Positions 1 through 10,523 of a DNA stretch of 64,000 nucleotides are shown piece after piece. The stretch lies in NCBI GenBank assembly GCA_014706295.1, contig JACSVZ010000009.1, positions 38,842,768 through 38,906,767 of the forward strand. Reading direction: 5' to 3'. The notes beneath the pieces were generated by a model. That model was not told the origin of the DNA, made no database searches, and was given only the letters and a program-made list of their open reading frames with translations. This DNA comes from Lycocorax pyrrhopterus obiensis (lineage: Eukaryota > Chordata > Aves > Passeriformes > Paradisaeidae). The translations under genes and the position numbers were made by a program. Numbering within the stretch: position 1 is the first letter of the stretch; every line of letters begins with the position of its first letter.

Positions 1-1206
1 CGAGAATTGACGAAAAACGCAGACACTTGAGTAGATCCCATCCCCAGGGCCAGGGGAGGCCTCCCTGAAAGGCGTGAGGTTCCCGAGGTACCAGGAATGA
101 GTTAATCCCACCAAGGAATGCGGAGGAGCTGCCAGATAACAGAGTGACATTGTTTTTCCCTGATGTCAGCACAGAAACCCAAACACAAAGAGGTGAATGT
201 AGTCCTTGGAGGCAGCTGAATGTGGAGCTTGTGCCGGCATCCAGCAGCATTGAAACAAGATGACAAAGTGTTTCCTGGAAGCAGGGGCTGGCTCCGGCCA
301 GCTGGGCCGGCAGCGGCCGTGGTGGGAAGGATCAGAAGGATCAGGGATGTGCGTGTGCCGGGAGCAGGACGGGGCCCCATCCTGCTCCCTCCTGTTCACG
401 AACACGCAGCTCTGGTAGGGCTGGGGCTTCCACCCCGTAATTCATAGCCATACATGGGCATTTTATTTTCCTTTAAGGCATCTTATTTTCTCCCATAGCA
501 TCCTCATGCTGTGTCTCGCCTGAATAATTCAATTTATTCTGTGTTTGGTAGGTGATGGTCTAGAGGATATTCAGACCAGGCTGGAAGAGAAGCCTTGTTT
601 CACTTTAATATAGGCAGCACTTGTATTGCTTCCACAGAGACAGTAATTAAATACTTGCTGATAGGCTTTGGATGTGGAGCTGCTCTTCTCAGCAGCTGGA
701 ATGTGCTCTGCCTCCATCCACTTCCCAAATGGGAAGTTTCACAACTGGGTGACTGTCCATCACAGCTGAGAAATCCGTAACAGCATAGTAATATCTGTAT
801 TATTCATTTTCAGCTATTCTGGAAGGTAAACAAAAGGAGAAAAACCTGAAGAGAACATTTTAAATTGCTTTGTGTTTTTATTGCAGGGTTGGTATTAACC
901 TTCCCAGCAACCTTGGCTTGGCCTTGTGAGGAGCCACAGCTGCTCTGCACCTTAGGTTACACGCAAACCAGAGTTTGGGTGTTAATTAGGAAAATCAGAT
1001 CCAGTAACTCGCAGAAAGCAGCTTCTTAAAATTTGGTTGGAAGAAAGTCAAGCTGTAAGTGCTGTTTTCTGACAGGATGGAAAAACCTGGGTGGCCAAGG
1101 TTATGGATGTCAAAATGGGAATGGCTGGGTGGGGAAGGGTCCTGTGGGATCGGTATGGCTGCTTGTGGGAGTACAAATTAAATATGTTCTGGTAGTATCC
1201 ACTGTT
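1..1206. other. 5' intergenic, no gene recognised
   Basis: Unique-looking sequence of mixed composition. The short open frames here have no recognisable domain and no matching splice structure. I see no repeat family, tRNA or clear promoter in it. Confidence 0.6.
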
Positions 1207-1402
1207 CTTCCCTGTGAGGGTGGGCAGGCCCTGGCACAGGGTGCCCAGAGAAGCTGTGGCTGCCCCTGGATCCCTGGCAGTGCCCCAGGCCAGGTCAGAC
1301 GGGGCTCGGAGCACCCCGGGACAGTGGGAGGTGTCCCTGCCCGTGGCAGGGGTGGGATGGGATGGGATGGGCTTTAAGGTTTTGCACCATTCCCAGGCTC
1401 TG
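1207..1402 (+). mobile_element. CR1 LINE 3'-end fragment
   Basis: The sequence follows the avian CR1 3' UTR in order: 'cttccctgtgagggtggg', 'ccctggcacagggtgccc', 'agaagctgtggctgcccc', then a GGGATG-rich stretch and 'ctttaaggtt'. It is 5'-truncated, as almost all CR1 copies are, and keeps no coding capacity. The terminal ATTCTATG-type repeats are degraded. Confidence 0.85.
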
Positions 1403-1883
1403 TGACGCTGTGGGATAGCTCAGCTGCACGCCGAGGGCGCCCAGCGCTGCCGTGGAGACGGTGCTTGGGTTCTGAAAACAGCGGGACCAGGCAGCTCCCG
1501 TAAAGCCAGCGGACGTTGCTGGTTTTGCTGGGAATACACCACGGAAAGAACGTGTTTGGGTTCCTCTCCGTCAGCACCAGGGCTCCAAACCCGCCAGGTC
1601 CTGACCCCGGCTGGGGAGCCCCGGGGGGGATCAGCACCGCGGGCTGCCCCAGGCCCCGAGGCTCTCCCTGCTGTCCCCGCACACACACGGGGCGGTGCCG
1701 CCCGCGGGGATCCCTGCCCGTGTCCCGGTGCCGCCCCCGGGGATCCTGCCCGTGTCCCGGTGCCGGCCGAGCGCGGTGCCGGCAGAGGGAGTTGTGTGGG
1801 GACGGGACGGGACGGGACGGGCGGCAGGACGGGCCCCGTCCCGCCCTCCATTTGAGGGCGTCCGGCAAAAAACTTTCGCAGCC

Positions 1884-1955
1884 GGGGATGTAGCTCAGTG
1901 GTAGAGCGCGCGCTTCGCATGTGTGAGGTCCCGGGTTCAATCCCCGGCATCTCCA
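1884..1955 (+). tRNA. tRNA-Ala (anticodon CGC)
   Basis: A complete 72-nt cloverleaf. The acceptor stem pairs GGGGATG (1884-1890) with CATCTCC (1948-1954), with one G-T wobble and discriminator A at 1955. The D arm has GCTC/GAGC, and the anticodon stem 1909-1913/1921-1925 has two G-T pairs. The loop TTCGCAT places anticodon CGC at 1916-1918, which reads GCG alanine codons. The internal B box GGTTCAATCC lies at 1934-1943. A Pol III terminator TTTTT lies at 1964-1968, nine bases past the end. No intron, and CCA is not encoded, as expected for a nuclear gene. It looks functional rather than a tRNA-derived SINE. Confidence 0.96.
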
Positions 1956-1963
1956 GGCGCTTC

Positions 1964-1968
1964 TTTTT
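1964..1968 (+). terminator. Pol III terminator of tRNA-Ala
   Basis: A TTTTT run nine bases downstream of the tRNA-Ala 3' end, backed up by a longer T-run at about 1976-1988. Confidence 0.8.
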
Positions 1969-2156
1969 AATTTTCTTTTTTTTTTTTTGCCTCGTCTCCC
2001 CGCGCGGCCGCTGCTTCCGCCGGACCAGGCCAACACCGCGCCGCCGGCACGGCGCGGACCCGCCCGGCAGGCCCGGTGCCGCCCCTTCCCGCCCGGGAGC
2101 TCCGCGCGGAAAATCAAAGCGCTGCGGCCTCAAAACGCAACGGCTCCTCCGCCGGC

Positions 2157-2161
2157 AAAAA
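2157..2161 (-). terminator. Pol III terminator of tRNA-Gly
   Basis: AAAAA on the + strand is TTTTT on the transcribed strand, five bases after the tRNA-Gly 3' end. Confidence 0.8.
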
Positions 2162-2166
2162 GGAGT

Positions 2167-2237
2167 TGCATTGGCCGGGAATCGAACCCGGGCCTCCCGC
2201 GTGGCAGGCGAGAATTCTACCACTGAACCACCAATGC
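2167..2237 (-). tRNA. tRNA-Gly (anticodon GCC)
   Basis: A complete 71-nt cloverleaf on the minus strand. The acceptor stem GCATTGG pairs with CCAATGC, with discriminator A. The anticodon loop CTGCCAC (complement of 2201-2207) gives anticodon GCC (complement of 2203-2205). The B box GGTTCGATTC is the complement of 2179-2188. It matches the conserved vertebrate tRNA-Gly(GCC) pattern throughout, so it is probably active. It points towards the tRNA-Ala gene about 210 bp away, so the two are convergent, each with its own T-run terminator in the gap. Confidence 0.96.
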
Positions 2238-2301
2238 GCGCTCGACAGGGCCTCCCCGCCCCTGGCTGAAGCACCCACGCGGGGTCACCGGACCCACCTG
2301 C

Positions 2302-2849
2302 TCCATTCTGCTCTTCAGCCCCGCGTGCTCACGCAGCGCTCCTGAGCCATCATCTCCAGGGGAAAAAGTGTTTCACAAGTTAGCGATGCCTGTTCATTCT
2401 GCTCTTCAGCCCCGCGCGCTCACGCAGCGCTCCTGAGCCATCATCTCCAGGGGAAAAAGTGTTTCACAAGTTAGCGATGCCTGTTCATTCTGCTCTTCAG
2501 CCCCGCGCGCTCACGCAGCGCTCCTGGCCATCATCTCCAGGGGAAAAAGTGTTTCACAAGTTAGCGATGCCTGTTCATTCTGCTCTTCAGCCCCGCGCGC
2601 TCATGCAGCGCTCCTGAGCCATCATCTCCAGGGGAAAAAGTGTTTCACAAGTTAGCGATGCCTGCTCATTCTGCTCTTCAGCCCCGCGCGCTCATGCAGC
2701 GCTCCTGAGCCATCATCTCCAGCGAAAAAAGTGTTTCACAAGTTAGCAATGCCTGCTCATTCTGCTCTTCAGCCCCGCGTGCTCACGCAGCACTCCTGAG
2801 CCATCATCTCCAGGGGAAAAAAGTGTTTCAAAAGTTAGCAATGCCTGTT
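2302..2849. repeat. 91-bp tandem repeat, six copies
   Basis: Units begin near 2305, 2396, 2487, 2577, 2668 and 2759, so the period is 91 bp (90 for the third unit, which lost one base in 'cctgagcc'). Each unit contains 'tgctcttcagccccgcg', 'catcatctccagggg' and 'gtgtttcacaagttagc'. Most units also carry a short inverted repeat GCTCA...TGAGC with an 11-nt loop. The later copies are more diverged. No Pol III box or coding capacity is visible. The array starts about 65 bp beyond the tRNA-Gly 5' end. Confidence 0.93.
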
Positions 2850-3171
2850 ATACACTATTCCTCTAAAGGATTAAAAAAATCCTGGAAAAGTGTATGATGC
2901 ACCCATCACACACCCCACAGAGTCTGGCCTGACTGTTGGTTTTGGTCTTGTTCATCTCTCACAGATGCAAGATTTCACTAATCATTATTTCAGTGATCAT
3001 TTTTAAAACTTTTTTTTCTCAGCATATTCTTTGAAAACATCTTTCTTTTCTAAGCATTCTGTTTGTATCAGGGATAAACAAATATTATTCCTTGAATAAG
3101 CAAGGAGTGATTTAATGGAAGAACTTCAGGAGATTACAGGTGAAGGCTTCCAAGACTCCTTACACCTAGTG
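2850..3171. other. Intergenic, nothing recognised
   Basis: AT-rich, mostly unique sequence with short A- and T-runs. No gene or clear repeat is visible. Confidence 0.5.
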
Positions 3172-3229
3172 CTATGGTTGGAGTCGATCTTAAAGATCTT
3201 CTCCAACCTAAATGGTTCTATGATCATTC
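3172..3229 (+). mobile_element. Short CR1 3'-end remnant
   Basis: 'ggttggagtcgatcttaaag', 'cttctccaacctaaatgg' and 'ttctatgatcattc' match the last ~55 bp of a CR1 element, including the degenerate terminal repeat. Confidence 0.75.
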
Positions 3230-4149
3230 TTTACATTTAAAAGCTTTCAGACCAAGTCACAAATGTGTATTTTTGTTCCTTTACCGTCCTGGAAGGACTT
3301 TGCCAGGGTAGGCCAACGTTTAAGGGCTCAGAGGCTCAGCTGATCCACAAAGGAATCATCAGAGTGTGCTCACAATGGTCTCTGTGATCTGCCAGGTGAT
3401 GACATTTCAGCACACTGTGCCTGCCTGTGGTGATGTCAATAGTGAGTCCTTGCTTGTGCTGTGATGTAGCCATGCCATGTCCCAAAATAAACGATGCACG
3501 CTCCTGACGCTCAGTTTGTCTTGGACACGCTTCCACGAACAGCCGCACGTGAGCCAGAGTCCGAGGAAAAGCTGCAACAAGTGCTTCATGTCAAGGGAAC
3601 ATCAATTTATGTACAAAATTGATGTACAAAAGTGCTCAAGAACACCGCCCGGGCAGGAGGAGCACCTACCACCAACCACCTCTGCGAAGGTAGGAAGCAG
3701 GTGTTTCTGGTTCAGCCAACAGCACTCTGGCACTGCAGGTCATGTTCCAGTTTACTGTGTTTGGATGTGCATGAACGCCACAATTTCACAACCCAGCACA
3801 GCTCCCTTTCCTTCTCAGCTTCCGCTGCCAGAAGGTGACATAATAAAAACTGTAAGTAATCATTATTATTTAGGCTGTTGCTTACGGTTGGATTAGTCAG
3901 CCTAGAAAAACTGTTTTCTCAGACAAGCCCAGGACCAAAAACCCCCATGCACTTAGGCAAAAGATATTCATATTGAGAAGCCCCTAATTCTCCATTTTAC
4001 TGTGTCTGGAAGTTAGCCATGAGGAGGTTTCCCCCTACTTTTGTTCTCTCACCTCCTCTCATTGCTGCTGAGCTGAGGCTCTGCCAGGCAGGGGACATCT
4101 GGCAACATCTGTGCACAGCCACACGAGACCCAGCAGCGTGTCCTCAGAC
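3230..4149. other. Intergenic, nothing recognised
   Basis: Unique sequence. The overlapping short frames at 3336-3896 on both strands share no recognisable protein family and lack splice or promoter context. Confidence 0.5.
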
Positions 4150-4275
4150 AGAGTCATGGAATCAAAGAATCATGGGCTGGCTGAGGTTGGAAATGCCCTC
4201 TGAGATCACTGAGTCCAATGGGTAACTCAGCCAAGGCCACCTCTGAACCCTGTCCCCAAGTGCCCCGCCGCTCCC
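4150..4275 (-). mobile_element. CR1 fragment, minus orientation
   Basis: It reads as the reverse complement of a CR1 3' end: 'tcatggaatcaaagaatcat', 'ctgaggttggaaatgccc', 'gagatcactgagtccaatgg', then 'cctgtccccaagtgcc'. It belongs to the 'gaggttggaa' subfamily type rather than the commoner 'gggttggaagg' type. Confidence 0.8.
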
Positions 4276-4824
4276 TGGGGAGGTCAGGGCAGAGCAGAAC
4301 GCGCTGCTTGCGCCACTCCTTGGAGAATTATTGCACAGAGGGTCACCACTGTGACAGACTTTGCACTGCTCGCTCCCAGAGCAGAAATGAAACCCATCCT
4401 TGCACTCGTAGTTAGTAACTCAGAGAACAGTTTCTCATGTCCATTAGACTGTGTTTTGCATCTGCTCAGAACATCTGGGGGTGTTGGCTGACGTCTTGCA
4501 GGGAACTTTGTCAACCAGGAGGAGTTTGGCAACTCACAGGCCTCCCTGGGGCCCAAATGTCACTCCAGAACACGCTCTGGGAGCCCTTTCCCAAGCGGTG
4601 TGACCCAGGCTCACACTTGGCTTCCCTCAGAACTGACTGTGGGTAGGAGGGGGCTGAACGGGGGAGAAATTGAGACCTGCAATATTAGAAATGGTGGTCC
4701 AAAGCCTTGGAACTGGCGAAAATCTCACAGGATCAGTTCAGCTGAGTAAGAATCAGAATCCTACTCCAGCAAAACAAGGAGTCCTAAGGGGTTCCTCGTC
4801 TTAGCCATCACAATGGCTGGGAGA
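4276..4824. other. Intergenic, nothing recognised
   Basis: Unique sequence between two CR1 pieces. No supported gene. Confidence 0.45.
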
Positions 4825-5290
4825 ACGTTCCCTGCCAACCTTCAGTGCAGATGGGTCTGTCCCGAGTGCCCCCAAGGGACACGGCACTGTTGCAGCAAGT
4901 CCAGAGGAGGTTACAAAGTTGGTAAGGGGACTGGAGCACCCCTCCTATGAGCCTGAGAAAGCGGGGCCTGTTCAGCCTGGAGAGGAGAAGGCTCTGGGGA
5001 GACCTCACAGCCCCTTCCAGTATCTGAAGGGGCGTACAAAGAAGCCAGAGAGGGGCTCTTCATCAGGAGCTGTAGTGAGAGGGCAAGGGGGAATGGCTTC
5101 ACACTGACAGAGGGGAAAGGTAAGTTGGATATGCGGAAGAAATCCTTCCCTGGGAGGGTGGGGAGGCCCTGGCAGGAGCCCAGAGAAGCTGTGGCTGCCC
5201 CTGGGTCCCTGGCAGTGTCCAAGGCCAGGCTGGACAGGGCTTGGAGCAGCCTGGGACAGTGGAAGGTGTCCTTGCTTCTGGCTGAGGCTT
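4825..5290 (+). mobile_element. CR1 LINE, longer 3' fragment (~460 bp)
   Basis: Consecutive CR1 landmarks are present: 'aagtccagaggaggttac', 'ctatgagcctgagaaagc', 'cagcctggagaggagaag', 'ctcacagccccttccagt', 'aagaaatccttccctggg' and 'agcctgggacagtggaag'. The true 3' tail is missing after about 5285. Confidence 0.88.
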
Positions 5291-5704
5291 GACAGAGCAG
5301 AGCCCAGGAGCTTCAGGTGTTTCTGCTGACTCTGCTGTGCCCCTCTGAGGAGGATGCTGCTGCCCAGGGCCACTTGCAGCCTCTCTCTCCAAGTTCAGCT
5401 GATGCACTGTGATAGCAACAAGGTAGGGTTGATAGGCTGTGGTAAATCACCTCAAATCAAGTTTCAAAGTGCAGGTGTGGTTTATCCAGGGTGTGGCCAG
5501 CGGGTATCATTCCTTCCCTCCTGCCTGCTGGCGTGGACACGGGTTCCCATGTCACATGGCGGGATTGTGGCTGTGCAGTCACCCCATATAAAATGGGTGT
5601 TGCATCAATCCTTGTCCTGGCACATGAAAACGGGGAAGTGTGATGGGACAGCTGTACCTGTGCTACTGGCTCTGATCCATCTCTCATGTGGAGCTGCATT
5701 AAAT
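5291..5704. other. Intergenic, nothing recognised
   Basis: Unique sequence between CR1 copies. The 125-codon frame starting at 5354 shows no recognisable domain. Confidence 0.45.
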
Positions 5705-6128
5705 CATGCACGTCCTACATGGAGCAGCTGAGGGAGCTGGGAAAGGGGCTCAGCCTGGAGAAAAGGAGCTCAGGGGGGACCTTGTGGCTCTGCACAACTC
5801 CCTGACAGGAGGGGGCAGCCAGGGGGGGTCGGGCTCTGCTCCCAGGGAACAGGGACAGGAGGAGAGGGAACGGCCTCAGGCTGGGCCAGGGGAGGGGCAG
5901 GCTGAAAATTTTTAGAAATTCAGGAAGAATTTCTTCACAGAAGAGTGGTCAGGCATTGGAAGGAGCTGCCCAGGGAGGTGGTGGAGTCCCCACCCCACAG
6001 GGTGTCCAAGAAAGGCGTGGATGTGGCACTCAGTGCTCTGGGCTGGGGACAAGGTGGGGATTGGTCAGAGGGTGGACTTGATGGTCTTGGAGGCTTTGTC
6101 CAGCCTCCATGATCCTGTGATTCTGTCA
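5705..6128 (+). mobile_element. CR1 LINE 3' fragment (~420 bp)
   Basis: The CR1 order is 'ctcagcctggagaaaagg', 'ctgcacaactccctgaca', 'ctgctcccagggaacagg', 'aatttcttcacagaagag', 'tggacttgatggtcttgg', ending 'cctgtgattctgtc'. It is a different subfamily from the copy at 4825. It includes the complete 3' terminus. Confidence 0.9.
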
Positions 6129-9100
6129 ATGGAGATCTTAGAAATAAAGCCTAAGGAGTAACTCAGAGCACCCGGCAAGACAGCAAACCCTGTGTAAGAA
6201 CCAAGGGGTGTTTCACTAACACGTACATAACACTTTGTATCACCAGGGAGGTCCAGCCAAGACTTCCAAAGCACTGAAGATAACAAGAGGCCTTTCAAAA
6301 TGGCTTCTCAAAGCCTCTCCATAAAGGCTCCCCAAGCGTGTTCCTGTCTCTTCTTCCAGAGTGCAGAGAAATTGCTCCATCCCCGGCGAGTTCTCCACTG
6401 AGTGGAGCACACGCACATCAACTTGATTTTAACAGGTCACGGAATAAGCCGGGCATTTAAAAATATCCACCTACCCAAAAGGACAAATGAATCTGTATTG
6501 TGGAGCCTTCAGCAAAGACGGTTGGAACAAAACAAACAAAACAATCCTGGTAATCTCTTAGGGAAGACTTATAATGTAGAACAACTTGTCAGTGTGGGTT
6601 AAAGTTTTAAGGCCTAGCAATTTTGACAGCGTCCCTTTGAGCACAGCAAGCGCGCGGGGACGAGCAGGACAGCAAAAGGTCACTTGGTCACACATATCTG
6701 CTGCCTCTCTGAAGTTTAGCTCAAGACCCACTAGGCACGTCCCAATTAATTATTTAAATCTGCAGGGAGAAATACTTCTGTAGATGAAAAGGCATAATCT
6801 GAAATTCCAGGGAAGGTACAGGATGGCTGGCGTGGTCAAGATGGTGCTGAGGGAAGATGGGGTGAGATATCCCTACCACAGCCTTGGGACATGGAGAGAA
6901 GCCACTCACATCCAGGAATGTTGATTGTTCCAGGTACCAGCAAGGCAGAAACTCTGGGATCTTCCAATATCCCCTTTTTTTGTTCAATGGAACAGTTCTG
7001 GATCACAAAAGGTCACTAAAACCAAACTGACAATGATATATGCGGCTATTTAAAATAACTTTTCCCAGCACAATTATTGATGATGTTGCTGGCAATCTGT
7101 AAGTTCCTTATAAATGCACAGACACCCTGAAAATTTTCATCCCAGGTACTGTCTAAAGCATCCCAAAAGAAAGCCATTGGGCAGGCGATGCCAGGGAAAT
7201 GGGCATTGGAAGCAAAGAGGAGAGTCAAATCCTGGATTTATTCATTATGGGATACCAGGCTGGGAATTTCAAATTCATTGTATATGTCTTTGAACAGGTT
7301 TTCTAAGCTTTTCCTGATGAATTCAATGGAGAAAATACCTAGATAAACAGCAGACATGTGCATTCACCAGGGCTGGTTTTCATCTGTCATTGTCTGAGAG
7401 AAAAAAAATAATACAGCACAAATTCCGAAGGGCCTTTTGCCTTGCATCTGCTGAATACAGTCTCTCATTCCAGCACACGTAGAGGAAATAAATTTAATAG
7501 ATTTTTTTTTTCATATTTCCTGCCACAGCAAAGCTTCTTAAACACTTAAAGAGAAAATAACTACTCTTGACTAGTACAAGCAGTCTTTCTAAAAGATACT
7601 GTCCTTCTTCCTTTCTTTACCAATGAAATTCATGTTGTCCACCAGACCTAGCTCGGCTGTTTGGCCCAGAAAAGCACGGACACTCCACATCGCTTCCTTC
7701 CATTCCCTCCTGGGCTGCCATTGCAGGGAGAGGCCAATTAATTATGGTGTTTGTTCTGCTACAAATAACCTGACCCGTGACCTTACTCTTTTAAAACTGC
7801 AACTTTTGCATTTGTTTCTGCGGCTCAGCCCTGATGTGGGATCTCGATGGGACAGCAAACAGTCAGACATAATTAGGATGGCAACACATCATAATAGAAA
7901 AATGAGCCACTTTCTCTCTCTCAGACACATGAACACAGCGATGGATTTATCTGCTGCAGTGTAGGGGAAACACCTCAGCACCAGCAACACATCCTGGTCC
8001 AGGGTAAACTGAGCATCCGATGGGAAGCCACAGGGTTGTACTTGGAGTGACACCTGACACCCGCAGCCCGGGATGGGAACGATTTAAATGTCTAATCACA
8101 GCCGCAACTAAGTACTTGGATTTTCCAACGGGAGGACTCACCATGGGTCCTGCTAGAAAAATCCCGGCAGAGAAGCTCGGCATCTGTGTCTCAGCTCTCC
8201 TGTGACTGTCACCACCCTTGCTGCTCACAAAGACATTTTCCTGAAGACAGATTAGGAGAAAACATATTTGTGAACGTATGAACAGATTTTCTTCTTATGA
8301 TACATAACTTTGGCATGCAGTCAGGAAACGATGATAATCTTTTTCCCCATCTTCCCTTGCTAATGAAGAGAAACTGCCTCTGGGGTTGAGGACAAAAGGT
8401 GAACTCTCCCTGCACACAATTTACACCTGCTGAGCACATGATTTCGGGCATCTAAAATTCCTGTCTTGGCAGGTGTCCCGGGGACCAAGACACACGCACG
8501 GAGACTTTGGAGGTAATATTTTCATCCAGGCATTAAATAAAAAAGACTTGAGAGGGATGAATTTTGCAATACTTTCAGGCATCTCATTTTTTTGCTTAAC
8601 CTTGTAAAACTCTTTTACTCTTCAAACTTATGAAGCCCAATCTTAAACAATCAGGAACTAGGATAAAAAGACAGTGGTAGTTGAACAGAAGCCTAAAGGA
8701 GGGAAGAGAACAGCCCATCCCTGTTTATTGGTAGCTGCACTGTGAAGGTGTGGAGAACCTCTCCTGGAAAGTGAGATTGCTCGGGAAATGTGATCATTAT
8801 GAAGTTTTCACTTTCCCTTTATGACGAGAGTAGTACAACACTCTCATTTTCTACCCCCTTCAAGACTTTGCAGGTTGGAAAAAGCTGATGAGACACAGCA
8901 GTGCTGGGGTGCAGAAAATGTTCACTTGGAAACCAGATATAGATCCATTTTGCAGTCATAAACTGCTGTGCATCAATCAAAATTTATCATACATTAATAC
9001 TGACAGTGCAGCTACGTCTGGGTAGACAACCACCTTGAGGGGTGGGAGGACGGGGGACTCTCCTAGCTCTAACAAGTATTTGTTAGAGATGGATGAAATG

Positions 9101-9539
9101 ACAACATCTAGTGCCATGTTAGAACACATATATGGGGTAGGCATTCACATCCAGAACTTGTGTGTTGGATCATGCTGAAATTATTCACCACAAACTGCAT
9201 TTAAATCCCATTCTTCTCCTATCCCAATTATTATTCTTCCATTCTCACGCTCTCCAAAAACACACACCCTAAAACCATATCCTTAGAAAACAATGAATCA
9301 TTTTCTGTTCTTTTTCATTTTCACTTCTTTCTCTTCAGTTGACAGCTTCTAAGCCAGAGTATCTACTAATTCCAGCTGCCACTCGAGATCTTAGCCCCTT
9401 TTAAGAGCACTAATATGCCTGGGATAAACACTGCTCCCATCACCAGCGACTGAATATCACTGACTTTGCAGAACTAATGAAATCCAATCCTTGCAGTTGT
9501 TTACTGACTTGAAATGACACCCAGACAGCTGAAGACCAC
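6129..9539. other. Repeat-poor AT-rich 5' intergenic stretch
   Basis: About 3.4 kb without a recognisable CR1, LTR or tandem repeat, unlike the rest of the window. Composition is AT-rich and unique, with homeodomain-like TAATTA cores (for example near 6744 and 7739). Two exact AAAGGTCA octamers occur at 6675-6682 and 7008-7015. No coding exon is recognisable. Its position upstream of the GPD2 promoter makes it a candidate for conserved distal regulatory DNA, which is an inference only. Confidence 0.4.
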
Positions 9540-10050
9540 TATCAGCTGCGCGGGCGGTGCAGCCGGGCTCCACGCGTGGGCCGGAGGCCTCCGGTACCAC
9601 CTCCGGTACCACCACCGGCGCAGCCCCGGGGAGGGGCCGCCATGGGCGGCGACCCCCATCACGCAAGCCCGGGGATGAGGAGGCCGCACTGGGCCCCTCC
9701 CCGCGGGCCCAGGCCGCACCGGCGGGGCTCCCGCGGCCTTCGGCGGGGCAGCCGCGGCCCCGGGCGGAGGGCAGGGCGGGGAGGTGCGGGCGGTGTTCGA
9801 GGCGGAGCTCGGGGGAGCCTGGCTGGCTGCTGCAGGCGGAGGGCGGGCAGGGAGAGAGCCGCCCTCCCCTCTTCTCCTCCCGCCGGCCGGCGAGCAGCCC
9901 GCAGAGGGACGCGGGCTCCGCGGGCTCCCGCAGTAAGTGCCGTTCGGGGTTTCTGTCTGCATGGGGGGTTCGGAGCCGCGGCGGCGGCGCGGGCGGGATG
10001 GAGGGAGCGGGGCCGGCCCGGACACGCGGGTGGAGCCGCGCGTTAAACCC
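9540..10050. promoter_or_regulatory. GPD2: CpG-island promoter of GPD2
   Basis: About 500 bp very rich in CG dinucleotides, flanked by AT-rich DNA. It includes a GC box of the GGGCGG type near 9774 and other G/C-rich Sp1-like sites, with no TATA box. It contains a strong splice donor at 9933, so transcription probably starts inside the island and runs + towards the coding exons. In other vertebrates GPD2 has noncoding first exons and can use several promoters; only this one is visible here. Open frames across the island are compositional and are not proposed as genes. Confidence 0.72.
9790..9932 (+). other. GPD2: Probable noncoding exon 1 of GPD2 (5' UTR)
   Basis: The donor is clear: 'cccgca|GTAAGTGCC', with GT at 9933-9934. 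The start is not defined by sequence, and 9790 is only an approximate lower bound within the island. The next recognisable exon is the ATG exon at 20590, which begins six bases before the start codon and therefore needs an upstream 5' UTR exon. This assignment rests on position, strand and splice-site quality. Confidence 0.55.
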
Positions 10051-10123
10051 TGGAGTCGCCTTTTATTATAAATGTAGATCAAACGCATCCTGGCTGCCTC
10101 TCCTCCACATCCTACCCCGTTGC

Positions 10124-10296
10124 CCAGAGAAGCTGCCCCGTCCCTGGCAGTGTTCCAGGCCGGGCTGGACGGGGCTTGGAGCAACCTGGTCCAGTGGAAG
10201 GTGTGCCTGCCATGGCAGGGGTGGGACTGGAGCATCTTTAAGGTCTCTTCCCACCCAAACCATTCTGGGATTTTATCATTCCATGTGTAAGGCTCA
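10124..10296 (+). mobile_element. CR1 3'-end fragment
   Basis: 'gcccagagaagctgcccc', 'gggcttggagcaacctgg', 'ctttaaggtctcttccca' and 'aaaccattctgggatttt' give the CR1 3' UTR through its terminus. Confidence 0.85.
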
Positions 10297-10311
10297 AGAA
10301 CAGCACGGGTA

Positions 10312-10523
10312 GATGGGATATTAGGAAGAAATCCTTCCCTGCGAGAGTGGTGAGGCCCTGGCACAGGGTGCCCGGATCCCTGGCAGTGCCCAAGGCCAGG
10401 TTGGACACTGGGGCTTGGAGCAGCCTGGGACAGTGGGAGGTGTCCCTGCCATGGCAGGGGTGGGATGGGATGGGCTTTAAGGTCCCTTCCAACCAAAACC
10501 ATTCCATGGTTCTATGGTCTTAT
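10312..10523 (+). mobile_element. CR1 3'-end fragment, second in tandem
   Basis: A second same-strand CR1 3' end within 20 bp of the previous one: 'gaagaaatccttccctgc', 'ggcccaaggccaggttgg'-type core, 'aaggtcccttccaaccaa' and 'accattccatggttctat'. Confidence 0.87.

Larger units (their letters stand above)
1580..2290. promoter_or_regulatory. CpG-rich block around the tRNA pair
   Basis: This is a dense run of CG dinucleotides compared with its flanks. It includes a two-copy repeat of a ccgtgtcccggtgccg-type unit (about 1698-1768) and a short (GACGG)n run at 1801-1822. It encloses both tRNA genes, so it is probably an open-chromatin CpG island tied to Pol III transcription. No Pol II transcript can be inferred. 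Long open frames crossing it on both strands are a by-product of GC content. Confidence 0.55.

Noticed and set aside
1374..2274. Minus-strand frames of 247 and 284 codons over the tRNA region
   Set aside because: They read through both tRNA genes, a CR1 fragment and GC-rich DNA. Openness is explained by composition.
9501..10502. 333-codon minus-strand frame over the GPD2 CpG island
   Set aside because: It consists of CR1 sequence joined to CpG-island sequence, with no domain. The real transcription unit is on the other strand.
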